Of a stretch of DNA of 23,697 bases, positions 1-4,777 are shown piece after piece. This stretch comes from a virus: positions 1 through 23,697 of the IMG/VR virus record IMGVR_UViG_3300038701_000951; one strand, 5' to 3'. The notes beneath the pieces are model-generated. The model worked only from the letters and a program-made list of their open reading frames with translations. It had not been told where the DNA came from and ran no database searches. Numbering within the stretch: the first letter of the stretch is position 1; each line of letters opens with the position of its first letter. Both the position numbers and the translations under genes were made by a program.

Positions 1-1
1 T

Positions 2-100
2 AGGGTCTCGGAGCAGCGTAGGGTATTAAATTATGAGGAAAGGATGGCTGTTAGACAGAAGGGTATGGATCTTTTGAAACAAATACTAATTAATTATTAA
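2..100 (+). CDS. C-terminal end of an unknown plus-strand gene (5' end outside window)
   Basis: The frame is open from the window edge to a TAA at 98-100 and encodes 32 residues rich in Arg, Glu and Leu, ending LLKQILINY. It lies 11 bases upstream of the next plus-strand start, which fits an operon. Too little is present to assign a function. It could also be chance open frame, because only 32 codons are seen. Confidence 0.4.
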   Translation, partial: RVSEQRRVLNYEERMAVRQKGMDLLKQILINY

Positions 101-111
101 CTTAAAGGGAT

Positions 112-1050
112 ATGGGAAAGAAATTAATATTTGTGAAATTTAATGGCTTCACAATCACTACAAAAGGAGGGCTTAACGTAAGAAATGGGGAGATTCTCTT
201 TGATGGCAAGAAGGTTGAAATTGATGATAAACAACCATTACTATCTAAGAACTTCGATAGTTGGGTAGAAGTCGAGATGCCTGATAAAGTTGAGTGGTAT
301 GAACGTCAATCTAAAACCCTCCACTACACCTCTGAGGATGGGAAGCAGTTGACGAATGAGGAGTATACAGAACGGTTAGGACAGCTGGACTTAAGAGGAG
401 ACACCACCGCCTTCCCGGACATTGACAGTGAGTATGCTTACTATAAATTTAAACAGAAGTATCAGCCAGTAAGAGAAGAGGTTACTATTGATAGGACAGA
501 CGAGCTGGAGTTGATAATACATGATTTCAGCAAGTCGGGATATATCCAAATAACACCACTCCCGGTAAGTAATAAGAAACTCCTAGAAGGTAGAGGTAAT
601 GTCTGGGTTTACGAGGAATCAATGGTAGGTCTCTTTATTGAGACGGGGTTAAGGCTTGGGTTTGAGAGGATTAATAGCTACCAGGATACAAAGGGGAGGA
701 AATTCAGAACCCCTGATCATAGGGATGATGATCTAAAGTATTGTCAAATAAATGGTAAATACATGAATGACAATTTAGATCGTAGGCTCACAAGATCCTT
801 CCTAGGTACGTATGAGCAGTGTGTCGAAAAACTCAACCAAAACCGTGAGACTATTGCGAAGCTTTATACAGATGTGATCTTTCTACTAGATAACAGGGAT
901 ATAGATAGGGAGAGCGTATATCACAGTATCCAATCTATCAGGAGTAGTGTTATTGGTCTATCTGTAAAAGTAAAGTCGGGAGGTAGCAAGCGGGGGCTGA
1001 TAGATAGGATAGATGAACTTTTAGAGAATCTTACTACACCAGCAGATTAG
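112..1050 (+). CDS. Unknown 312-residue protein
   Basis: I do not recognise this protein. It is a soluble, charged protein with no signal peptide, membrane segment or cysteine cluster. The N-terminal 60 residues look beta-rich (LIFVKFNGFTI near the start). The middle contains GRGNVWVYEESMVGLFIETG around residues 161-180. The last 80 residues look helical and are charged. The ATG at 112 has a GGGA only two bases upstream, which is too close to act as a Shine-Dalgarno site. It is on the same strand as the resolvase and HNH genes, so a role in early or DNA-related functions is possible, but this is inferred only from position. The long uninterrupted frame makes the gene itself secure. Confidence 0.85.
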   Translation: MGKKLIFVKFNGFTITTKGGLNVRNGEILFDGKKVEIDDKQPLLSKNFDSWVEVEMPDKVEWYERQSKTLHYTSEDGKQLTNEEYTERLGQLDLRGDTTAFPDIDSEYAYYKFKQKYQPVREEVTIDRTDELELIIHDFSKSGYIQITPLPVSNKKLLEGRGNVWVYEESMVGLFIETGLRLGFERINSYQDTKGRKFRTPDHRDDDLKYCQINGKYMNDNLDRRLTRSFLGTYEQCVEKLNQNRETIAKLYTDVIFLLDNRDIDRESVYHSIQSIRSSVIGLSVKVKSGGSKRGLIDRIDELLENLTTPAD

Positions 1051-1075
1051 GATAAGGATTAAATTAGTACACTCG

Positions 1076-1102
1076 TAAGTATACTAACCATAAGTATATT
1101 AA
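1076..1102. repeat. Tandem 12-bp repeat TAAGTATAYTAA, operator-like
   Basis: TAAGTATACTAA (1076-1087) is followed by TAAGTATATTAA (1091-1102), 15 bp start to start and one base different. The first copy holds the perfect palindrome AGTATACT. The pair lies between the 312-residue gene and the 41-residue reading frame. This could be a repressor or activator site or paired -10 elements. The region is AT-rich, so chance is not excluded. Confidence 0.3.
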
Positions 1103-1136
1103 TTTACTCTAATCTAATTATCAACTTATCCCAGCG

Positions 1137-1262
1137 ATGAAGAAGCTATTTATAATCACACTATTAAGCCTACCATTACTAATCACATGTGGGGCCTTAG
1201 CCTACTTTCTATTAGAAATGGCTAGGGCTTTATTAGTGATGAGTGTGGTGGGAAATCTATAA
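1137..1262 (+). CDS. Possible 41-residue membrane peptide
   Basis: ATG at 1137 opens a 41-codon frame with a basic start (MKK), a long hydrophobic run (residues 4-26, LFIITLLSLPLLI then TCGALAYFLL) and a short C-terminal part. The run could be a signal anchor. Cys18 is in a weak lipobox-like setting. There is no Shine-Dalgarno site, but that is normal in this genome. It lies between the 312-residue gene and a minus-strand hairpin. The short length leaves real doubt. A 37-codon frame on the opposite strand overlaps it and looks less protein-like. Confidence 0.4.
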   Translation: MKKLFIITLLSLPLLITCGALAYFLLEMARALLVMSVVGNL

Positions 1263-1264
1263 AA

Positions 1265-1294
1265 AGGCCCCCATTCAAGCCAAGGGGGAGGGCT
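1265..1294 (-). terminator. Probable minus-strand intrinsic terminator
   Basis: Read on the minus strand, an arm AGCCCTCC (plus 1294-1287) can pair with GG-GGGCCT (ending at plus 1265), with one G-U pair and one bulge, followed by TTTTT. The wobble and the T tract work only in the minus direction. It would stop leftward transcripts before they run into the plus-strand genes. Confidence 0.5.
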
Positions 1295-1423
1295 AGCATT
1301 TGTATACCGCAACATCCAGTACACAGCCTAAAATTTATGACTATATAGAGGGTAGCATCGCTTGTGCGGAAGGTTCTTTACCGTCATAACCAGGACTGTA
1401 TATATTATCTGATATACTAAAAG
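1295..1423. other. Gene-poor leader upstream of the resolvase gene
   Basis: No convincing gene is present. A 29-codon plus-strand frame opens with TTG at 1301 and lacks an ATG. Small pairings are possible (CCGCA near 1308 with TGCGG near 1363, and GGT/ACC around 1372-1382). The stretch resembles a transcribed leader more than a tRNA: the T-arm-like GGTTC is not followed by the conserved purine and A. I see no attachment site or known riboswitch. Confidence 0.25.
1406..1418 (+). promoter_or_regulatory. Putative extended -10 element, TATCTGATATACT
   Basis: TGATATACT matches an extended -10 (TGn followed by TATACT) and lies 5 bases before the resolvase ATG. Almost the same 13-mer occurs at 2140-2152 before the next membrane-protein gene, and ACTG lies upstream in both cases. 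If this is the -10, the transcript would be nearly leaderless. No -35 match is clear. Confidence 0.35.
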
Positions 1424-1753
1424 ATGGCAAGAATCAATAGTAGACAAAAAGGTAAACGCATAGAGCGCTATTTCGCTAATTTACTCAAAGACCTATTCCC
1501 AGACATACGCAGAAATGCAGGCACTCAAGCCCAATCAGGAGGGGTAGACCTAGAGAATACCCCAGGGTTCAACTTCGAGGTTAAGGGCGGTAAGCAAACC
1601 AATATAAAGAAGGTTTTAGGTTGGCTAGAACAGGTTAAAGGTGAGGGTAACCCGGAATACAAAGATGTAATACTAGTAAAACCTGATAGGTTAGAGCCTT
1701 ACGTTGTGATGCCCTTTACAGTATTTATAGAGCTGATAGATGAGAACAATTAA
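1424..1753 (+). CDS. PD-(D/E)xK Holliday-junction resolvase-like nuclease
   Basis: This 109-residue protein has the layout of small archaeal/phage-type junction resolvases and related PD-(D/E)xK nucleases. It has a basic start (RQKGKRIER), a catalytic Glu14 in the first helix, then RRNAGTQAQSGGVD with Asp42, and FEVKGG with Glu52 and Lys54. These residues would bind metal and cleave DNA. In phages such enzymes resolve branched replication intermediates before packaging. The gene overlaps the following HNH gene by 14 bases, so the two are probably co-translated. The length and all catalytic residues are intact. A related restriction-like nuclease role is the main alternative. Confidence 0.82.
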   Translation: MARINSRQKGKRIERYFANLLKDLFPDIRRNAGTQAQSGGVDLENTPGFNFEVKGGKQTNIKKVLGWLEQVKGEGNPEYKDVILVKPDRLEPYVVMPFTVFIELIDENN

Positions 1754-2111
1754 ATCTGTAGAGAATTCTCTGGATAAACTCTGGGCACAAGCCATTAAGC
1801 AAAGAGATGGCTATAAATGTCAGAAATGCGGAGGAGTAGGGACTGACCCGCACCATATATTCTCTAGGATTAACAAAGCTACTAGATGGAATCCACAAAA
1901 CGGAATTACGTTATGTAGGGAATGTCACACAGGGAGCAATGGACTGCAAAGAAGTATGACAAAACCTCGTAGGAATATAGAGGTAGTATTGAAACATGTA
2001 GGAGGCGAGAAAGAGTTAGACGAGCTTAGATTACTAGCTAAGGGTGTCTACAAGTCAACGCTCCAGGAATTAATTGACTTAGAATCTGAATACAAGAAGG
2101 TAGTTAAGTAG
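1740..2111 (+). CDS. HNH-type zinc nuclease (NinG-like)
   Basis: This 123-residue protein carries an HNH/zinc-finger core: Cys27-x2-Cys30, His38-His39 (DPHHIFSR), Asn54 (NPQNGITLC), and Cys59-x2-Cys62-His63. This spacing is typical of small phage HNH proteins and of lambda NinG-type recombination proteins. The C-terminal half is helical and charged (residues 84-123). The protein probably cuts or nicks branched or packaged DNA. It starts inside the resolvase gene, and the pairing of a junction resolvase with an HNH protein suggests joint work on replication or recombination intermediates. HNH proteins near terminase genes can assist packaging, but this one is far from them in the window. Confidence 0.8.
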   Translation: MRTIKSVENSLDKLWAQAIKQRDGYKCQKCGGVGTDPHHIFSRINKATRWNPQNGITLCRECHTGSNGLQRSMTKPRRNIEVVLKHVGGEKELDELRLLAKGVYKSTLQELIDLESEYKKVVK

Positions 2112-2139
2112 TAGGTATATATACTGCATTATATAATAG

Positions 2140-2152
2140 TATCTGATAAACT
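2140..2152 (+). promoter_or_regulatory. Second copy of the TATCTGATAWACT element
   Basis: TATCTGATAAACT differs from the 1406-1418 copy at one base. It lies 42 bases upstream of the ATG of the small membrane protein. A perfect TATAAT also occurs at 2132-2137. The whole spacer 2112-2194 is very AT-rich. A promoter here is plausible, but no -35 match is evident. Confidence 0.35.
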
Positions 2153-2194
2153 GGAATCATTGTTTATAGTGGTGGTGTGTTGTATTATATAACC

Positions 2195-2488
2195 ATGAAT
2201 CCCAGTGAGAAAAAAACCTTTCAGGCAGTCAAAACAATTCTTAACAGTCCTACTGTTCGGACTGTTCTTATTGCTGTTTTTACCGTTACTAGTAGTATTA
2301 TTAGCTTTGGTGCTGGAGTATCTCAGACTTTTCGTGATATCGAATCAACAGTTACTGCTAACGCTGATAGCGTAACTACCCTAGAGGAGGCCATAGTGGT
2401 AATACAAGCCTACGTTGAAAGGGACAACATCCAAGATGCTGAATTGAACGCTAAGCTGGATACGGTATTGCTTTTACTAAGCGACTAG
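2195..2488 (+). CDS. Small membrane protein with one transmembrane segment and helical tail
   Basis: This 97-residue protein is read from the ATG at 2195; a GTG at 2177 would add six residues. A charged N-terminus (MNPSEKK) is followed by a hydrophobic segment at about residues 26-46 (RTVLIAVFTVTSSIISFGAG). The rest is a predicted helical, acidic tail ending LDTVLLLLSD. The topology would suit a membrane-anchored accessory protein, an antiholin or a superinfection-exclusion factor, but no family is recognised. Its TAG stop at 2486-2488 shares a CTAG with the stop of the convergent minus-strand gene. It is the last plus-strand gene of the window. Confidence 0.7.
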   Translation: MNPSEKKTFQAVKTILNSPTVRTVLIAVFTVTSSIISFGAGVSQTFRDIESTVTANADSVTTLEEAIVVIQAYVERDNIQDAELNAKLDTVLLLLSD

Positions 2489-2889
2489 CTCTCCCTCATA
2501 GCCCAAGGGTTCTTTTCAAAATAATCACTCTTTATAGCTATCAACTCGGCTGCACTTATCTCCCCTTGGTGATATCTCCATATATGCCAACTAACAAAAA
2601 GGCCCATCTGAGCAGGCCTGTTCTGTTCTGGTGTTAACCCGTTTTGTCTCTCGGCTTCTGCTGCTGTTATCCACTCTGGAGGGTTCTCCATTAAGTGTTG
2701 ATATAGGTTGTGTTGGTGAAAGTGTTCAGACTGCCTAAGCATTAGACCATTCTCTGGGTTGTCATAGTATTCCCCTCTAGTATGATTTTTATGAGCACAT
2801 ATCATTGGCTCTGTATTTAATCCAGTAACCTCTGATTTATGCCCTGCTCTATCTTTTATGATTCGTCTGGACTTTGCGGAAAACGGCAT
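2485..2889 (-). CDS. HNH-like nuclease family protein, Cys-poor
   Basis: This 134-residue protein has a basic N-terminus (KSRRIIKDRAGHKSEVTG). A central block follows, with CAHKNHTRGEYYDNPENG and then LMLRQSEHFHQHN (about residues 31-62). The order His, His, DNPENG, His is that of small HNH proteins that lack the two zinc CxxC pairs. If active, it would cleave DNA using a metal bound by these histidines and the Asn. The C-terminal half is helical and has Trp residues. It overlaps the upstream 101-residue gene by 34 bases, so they form a unit. The nuclease assignment rests on this motif alone. Confidence 0.65.
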   Translation of the reverse strand: MPFSAKSRRIIKDRAGHKSEVTGLNTEPMICAHKNHTRGEYYDNPENGLMLRQSEHFHQHNLYQHLMENPPEWITAAEAERQNGLTPEQNRPAQMGLFVSWHIWRYHQGEISAAELIAIKSDYFEKNPWAMRES

Positions 2890-3161
2890 TGTATGTTTTT
2901 AATAGATACAGAATAAGCCTCATTCACCGCAGCTGTTATTCTTCCTATCATTTCTTCTCTACCTTCCGTGCTTCTATCACAAAGATCTATTGCGTCTAAT
3001 ATACCTGCATAGATTAGGTCAAGTGTGCCCCTAGGGTCCTCTTGGTCCAGAATATCAAAAAGAGACCTGAAAGACACGAAGTCTTCGATCTCATTTATGA
3101 GTAGCGGTTCTAGACCTAGGTACTCTGAAGTGTTAGGAAATTTATCGGGATGTATAGGCAT
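2856..3161 (-). CDS. Unknown acidic 101-residue protein
   Basis: I do not recognise the family. The protein is acidic and mostly helical, with INEIEDFVSFRSLFDILDQE (about residues 23-42) and a second helix region near EEMIGRITAAVNEAYSVSI. There is no membrane segment and only two cysteines. It is directly upstream of, and overlaps by 34 bases, the HNH-like gene, so it may partner or inhibit that protein. This is inference from position only. The ATG is preceded by AT-rich sequence without a ribosome site. Confidence 0.7.
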   Translation of the reverse strand: MPIHPDKFPNTSEYLGLEPLLINEIEDFVSFRSLFDILDQEDPRGTLDLIYAGILDAIDLCDRSTEGREEMIGRITAAVNEAYSVSIKNIQCRFPQSPDES

Positions 3162-3210
3162 TTCTCATTCTAAACACATAGTTTAGTTTAGGCAATGACT
3201 TATAGTGAGA

Positions 3211-3229
3211 AGGGGCGGACTAGGCCCCT
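3211..3229. terminator. G+C-rich hairpin AGGGGC/GCCCCT, weak terminator
   Basis: A 6-bp perfect stem (3211-3216 with 3224-3229) encloses a 7-base loop. On the minus strand it is followed only by TCTCACTAT, so the T tract is poor. It lies just downstream of the 29-residue basic peptide and upstream of the 101-residue gene. It could attenuate transcription or stabilise an mRNA end. Confidence 0.35.
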
Positions 3230-3252
3230 GATAGAAAAAGATCACCTACTTT

Positions 3253-3342
3253 CTAATGTCTGTTAATAGTTTTATTATTAACTTTCTTGCGGGTTGGCTT
3301 CTGCTTTTTACGCTCCGCTTGCCGCTTCTTTTTCTTAGACAT
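3253..3342 (-). CDS. Tiny lysine/arginine-rich peptide, 29 residues
   Basis: ATG at 3342 to TAG at 3253-3255 encodes MSKKKKRQAERKKQKPTRKK followed by VNNKTINRH. About half of the residues are Lys or Arg. Unlike most genes here, it has a purine-rich AGAAAGG about nine bases upstream of the ATG, which can serve as a ribosome site. It lies between a double terminator (3391-3499) and a hairpin (3211-3229), so it would need its own promoter. The composition suggests nucleic-acid binding, for example a packaged basic peptide or an RNA-binding regulator. This is inference, and the short length makes even the gene call uncertain. Confidence 0.5.
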   Translation of the reverse strand: MSKKKKRQAERKKQKPTRKKVNNKTINRH

Positions 3343-3390
3343 AGGGTTAAACCTTTCTAATAATTTTATAGTCCATATAATATAACAAAA

Positions 3391-3410
3391 CCCTCCCGTA
3401 CTTGGGAAGG
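3391..3410 (-). terminator. Intrinsic terminator, distal of a tandem pair
   Basis: On the minus strand CCTTCCC pairs with GGGAGGG around a 6-base loop, with one T-G wobble, followed by TTTTGTT. It repeats the stem sequence of the terminator at 3482-3499. Together they would firmly end the long tail-and-lysis transcript. Confidence 0.75.
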
Positions 3411-3481
3411 CTTCAGCGCACTTACTTATATTTCATTGTAGCAATTCACATACTTATGAACTATACCACTATACACAAAAA

Positions 3482-3499
3482 ACCCTCCCGAAGGAAGGT
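3482..3499 (-). terminator. Intrinsic terminator with UUCG tetraloop
   Basis: On the minus strand ACCTTCC pairs with GGAGGGT around TTCG, followed by TTTTT. One pair is a G-T wobble that exists only on this strand, which fixes the direction. It is placed 53 bases after the last candidate lysis-region frame. Confidence 0.85.
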
Positions 3500-3551
3500 C
3501 TCTTGCAATTATTAAACTGCCCAATGTTTAATATAGATAGTTCGTAGACTA

Positions 3552-3665
3552 TCAATGTATTCTAACAGGTTTTTTTCTAAGTACATAGGGTTTACGTACT
3601 TTAGAGTGGATTTGCCTATATCTATAATAATGATAAAAAGCCAACCCAGGAAAAACTACCAGCAT
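3552..3665 (-). CDS. Small membrane peptide after the holin, or in-frame extension of it
   Basis: ATG at 3665 encodes 37 residues: a hydrophobic start (MLVVFPGLAFYHYY) then a basic tail (RYRQIHSKVRKPYVLRKKP). The same frame is open back to the TAG stop of the holin gene at 3702-3704. That upstream part adds FILERELFTIVL and completes a transmembrane-length hydrophobic stretch. It may be a separate small gene using this ATG or an upstream GTG/TTG, or the product of occasional read-through of the holin stop. The position after amidase and holin and before a strong terminator suggests a lysis accessory such as an antiholin or spanin-like protein. A 24-codon frame (3512-3586) overlaps its end in another frame. 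Confidence 0.4.
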   Translation of the reverse strand: MLVVFPGLAFYHYYRYRQIHSKVRKPYVLRKKPVRIH

Positions 3666-3701
3666 CAACACAATTGTAAATAGCTCACGTTCTAAAATGA
3701 A

Positions 3702-3905
3702 CTACTTACTAACAGGTAAAGCACGCACATCTCTCCAACCCTCAACACCAATGTACGCCAGTAAAGGCACGATAACACTCATAACCTCTTCTACAGTCAA
3801 GCCCCAGTCCCAATACGCATTGCCGAAAGCAACTGTCCCACCAGCAACGGCTAGTACGAACTTTCTACTCAGTAGGCTGTTTCCGAATCTTTTTAATGAT
3901 TCCAT
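3702..3905 (-). CDS. Holin
   Basis: This 67-residue protein, read from ATG at 3905, has the pattern of a common family of small holins. It has an amphipathic basic start (MESLKRFGNSLLSRK), a first membrane segment (about residues 16-34, FVLAVAGGTVAFGNAYWDW), the short turn GLTVEEV, a second segment (VMSVIVPLLAYIGVEGW), and a charged C-terminus. Holins open the inner membrane so that the endolysin reaches the cell wall. The gene overlaps the 3' end of the amidase by 41 bases. An earlier in-frame ATG at 3932 would add nine residues (MELIYYKSY), a possible dual start as in holin/antiholin pairs. The frame continues open after the TAG stop. Confidence 0.75.
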   Translation of the reverse strand: MESLKRFGNSLLSRKFVLAVAGGTVAFGNAYWDWGLTVEEVMSVIVPLLAYIGVEGWRDVRALPVSK

Positions 3906-4548
3906 GTAACTTTTGTAATAAATTAACTCCATTATCTAGTTTTTCAACTCTTTTTTTCAACTTTTCGACTTCCCCCTCTAGTTTCTCGCTGTAGTCCTCC
4001 TCATTCTCAAGTTGCATCTTTGTGGCACTATGTAACACCTTCTCTGCTTCAAGTGCCTTCTCGGCCCTCTCAGCTCGAGATATTTGGGTTCGTAGTTCAT
4101 CCATAAGTTGTTTTGCTCTATTAACTATTCTATCAACATCTAGGCCACCGGGGCAACCAGTCACAGACATCTCAGAGTGTTTTCTGATTGTATGCCTGCT
4201 AATTGGTAACTTATAAGCTCTACATAGTTCAAACACTAGCTGAGCTGACTTCTCGTACATTGCATCAGTTCTAGGTGCGTTAGGTTGTCCGTTATCTTGG
4301 TGCTCTATTCCGATACTCACACTATTAGCCCAATAGCTTCCTGCATGATGTGCCATATCTTTATGCTTAACGTATCTTTCTGCACCGCCATCTAGAAACA
4401 CCGCATAGTGAGCAGATAGCCCAGCAGTGTTATTTTGGAACCAACTATACAAAGATCTGCCTTTCCCATTATAGGTATGTAGAACTATTAACCTAACCCT
4501 CTCCCCACCTCGACCTTTCGTGTAGTTTTTCGTTATATATCCTGACAT
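3865..4548 (-). CDS. Endolysin: N-acetylmuramoyl-L-alanine amidase (Amidase_2) with coiled-coil tail
   Basis: Residues 1-140 form an Amidase_2/PGRP-like domain. LIVLHTY gives the first zinc ligand His24, MAHHAGSYW (65-73) is the usual substrate-side motif, and HSEMSVTGCPGG gives His124 and Cys132. The enzyme cleaves the bond between MurNAc and L-Ala of peptidoglycan to release phage. The C-terminal 80 residues (about 145-225) are a long charged helix with heptad-like Leu spacing and end IIKKIRKQPTE. Most endolysins have a wall-binding domain there instead. The coiled coil may cause oligomerisation or attachment to the membrane or envelope. There is no signal peptide, so export depends on the holin that overlaps its 3' end. 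Confidence 0.9.
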   Translation of the reverse strand: MSGYITKNYTKGRGGERVRLIVLHTYNGKGRSLYSWFQNNTAGLSAHYAVFLDGGAERYVKHKDMAHHAGSYWANSVSIGIEHQDNGQPNAPRTDAMYEKSAQLVFELCRAYKLPISRHTIRKHSEMSVTGCPGGLDVDRIVNRAKQLMDELRTQISRAERAEKALEAEKVLHSATKMQLENEEDYSEKLEGEVEKLKKRVEKLDNGVNLLQKLHGIIKKIRKQPTE

Positions 4549-4549
4549 A

Positions 4550-4777
4550 CTAAACGTTATATGCTTGGTAAATAGCCGCTTCCAGTAAGTACGATTTTAT
4601 TGATTCAGCGCTAATACCATCATCCGTTTCTTTTTGTATAAACGCATACCTACCACCCCATTTACTTGCTCCTTCTAGTATGGCTATTTGTTTGGACACA
4701 TCATCATAGCTATAGAATCCTCCTGAGAAGGCCCATTTTATTAGCTGAGTTAGTGCTTTTTTCTGTGTTGGATTCAT
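4550..4777 (-). CDS. Unknown 75-residue protein between fibre and endolysin
   Basis: I do not recognise this protein. It is soluble, with the motif WAFSGGFYSYDDVSKQ (about residues 15-30) and an aromatic middle (GASKWGGRYAFIQK). Its ATG overlaps the stop of the upstream fibre gene (TAATG), and its own stop lies one base before the endolysin ATG, so it is certainly part of the same operon. It could be a fibre chaperone or a lysis accessory; position alone suggests this. Confidence 0.75.
   Translation of the reverse strand: MNPTQKKALTQLIKWAFSGGFYSYDDVSKQIAILEGASKWGGRYAFIQKETDDGISAESIKSYLLEAAIYQAYNV

Noticed and set aside
1148-1315. 37-codon minus-strand frame opposite the 41-residue peptide
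   Set aside because: Its residues (many Pro and Trp, no clear secondary structure) look random, there is no ribosome site, and it crosses the hairpin at 1265-1294.
1335-1390. tRNA-like GGTTC and paired segments
   Set aside because: The candidate T loop (TTCTTTA) lacks the conserved purine and A, one stem pair fails, and no cloverleaf can be completed.
3512-3586. 24-codon minus-strand frame (starts MYLEKNLLEY)
   Set aside because: It is amphipathic and just before the terminator, but very short, overlaps the preceding 37-residue frame and has no start signal. It is not strong enough for a gene call.
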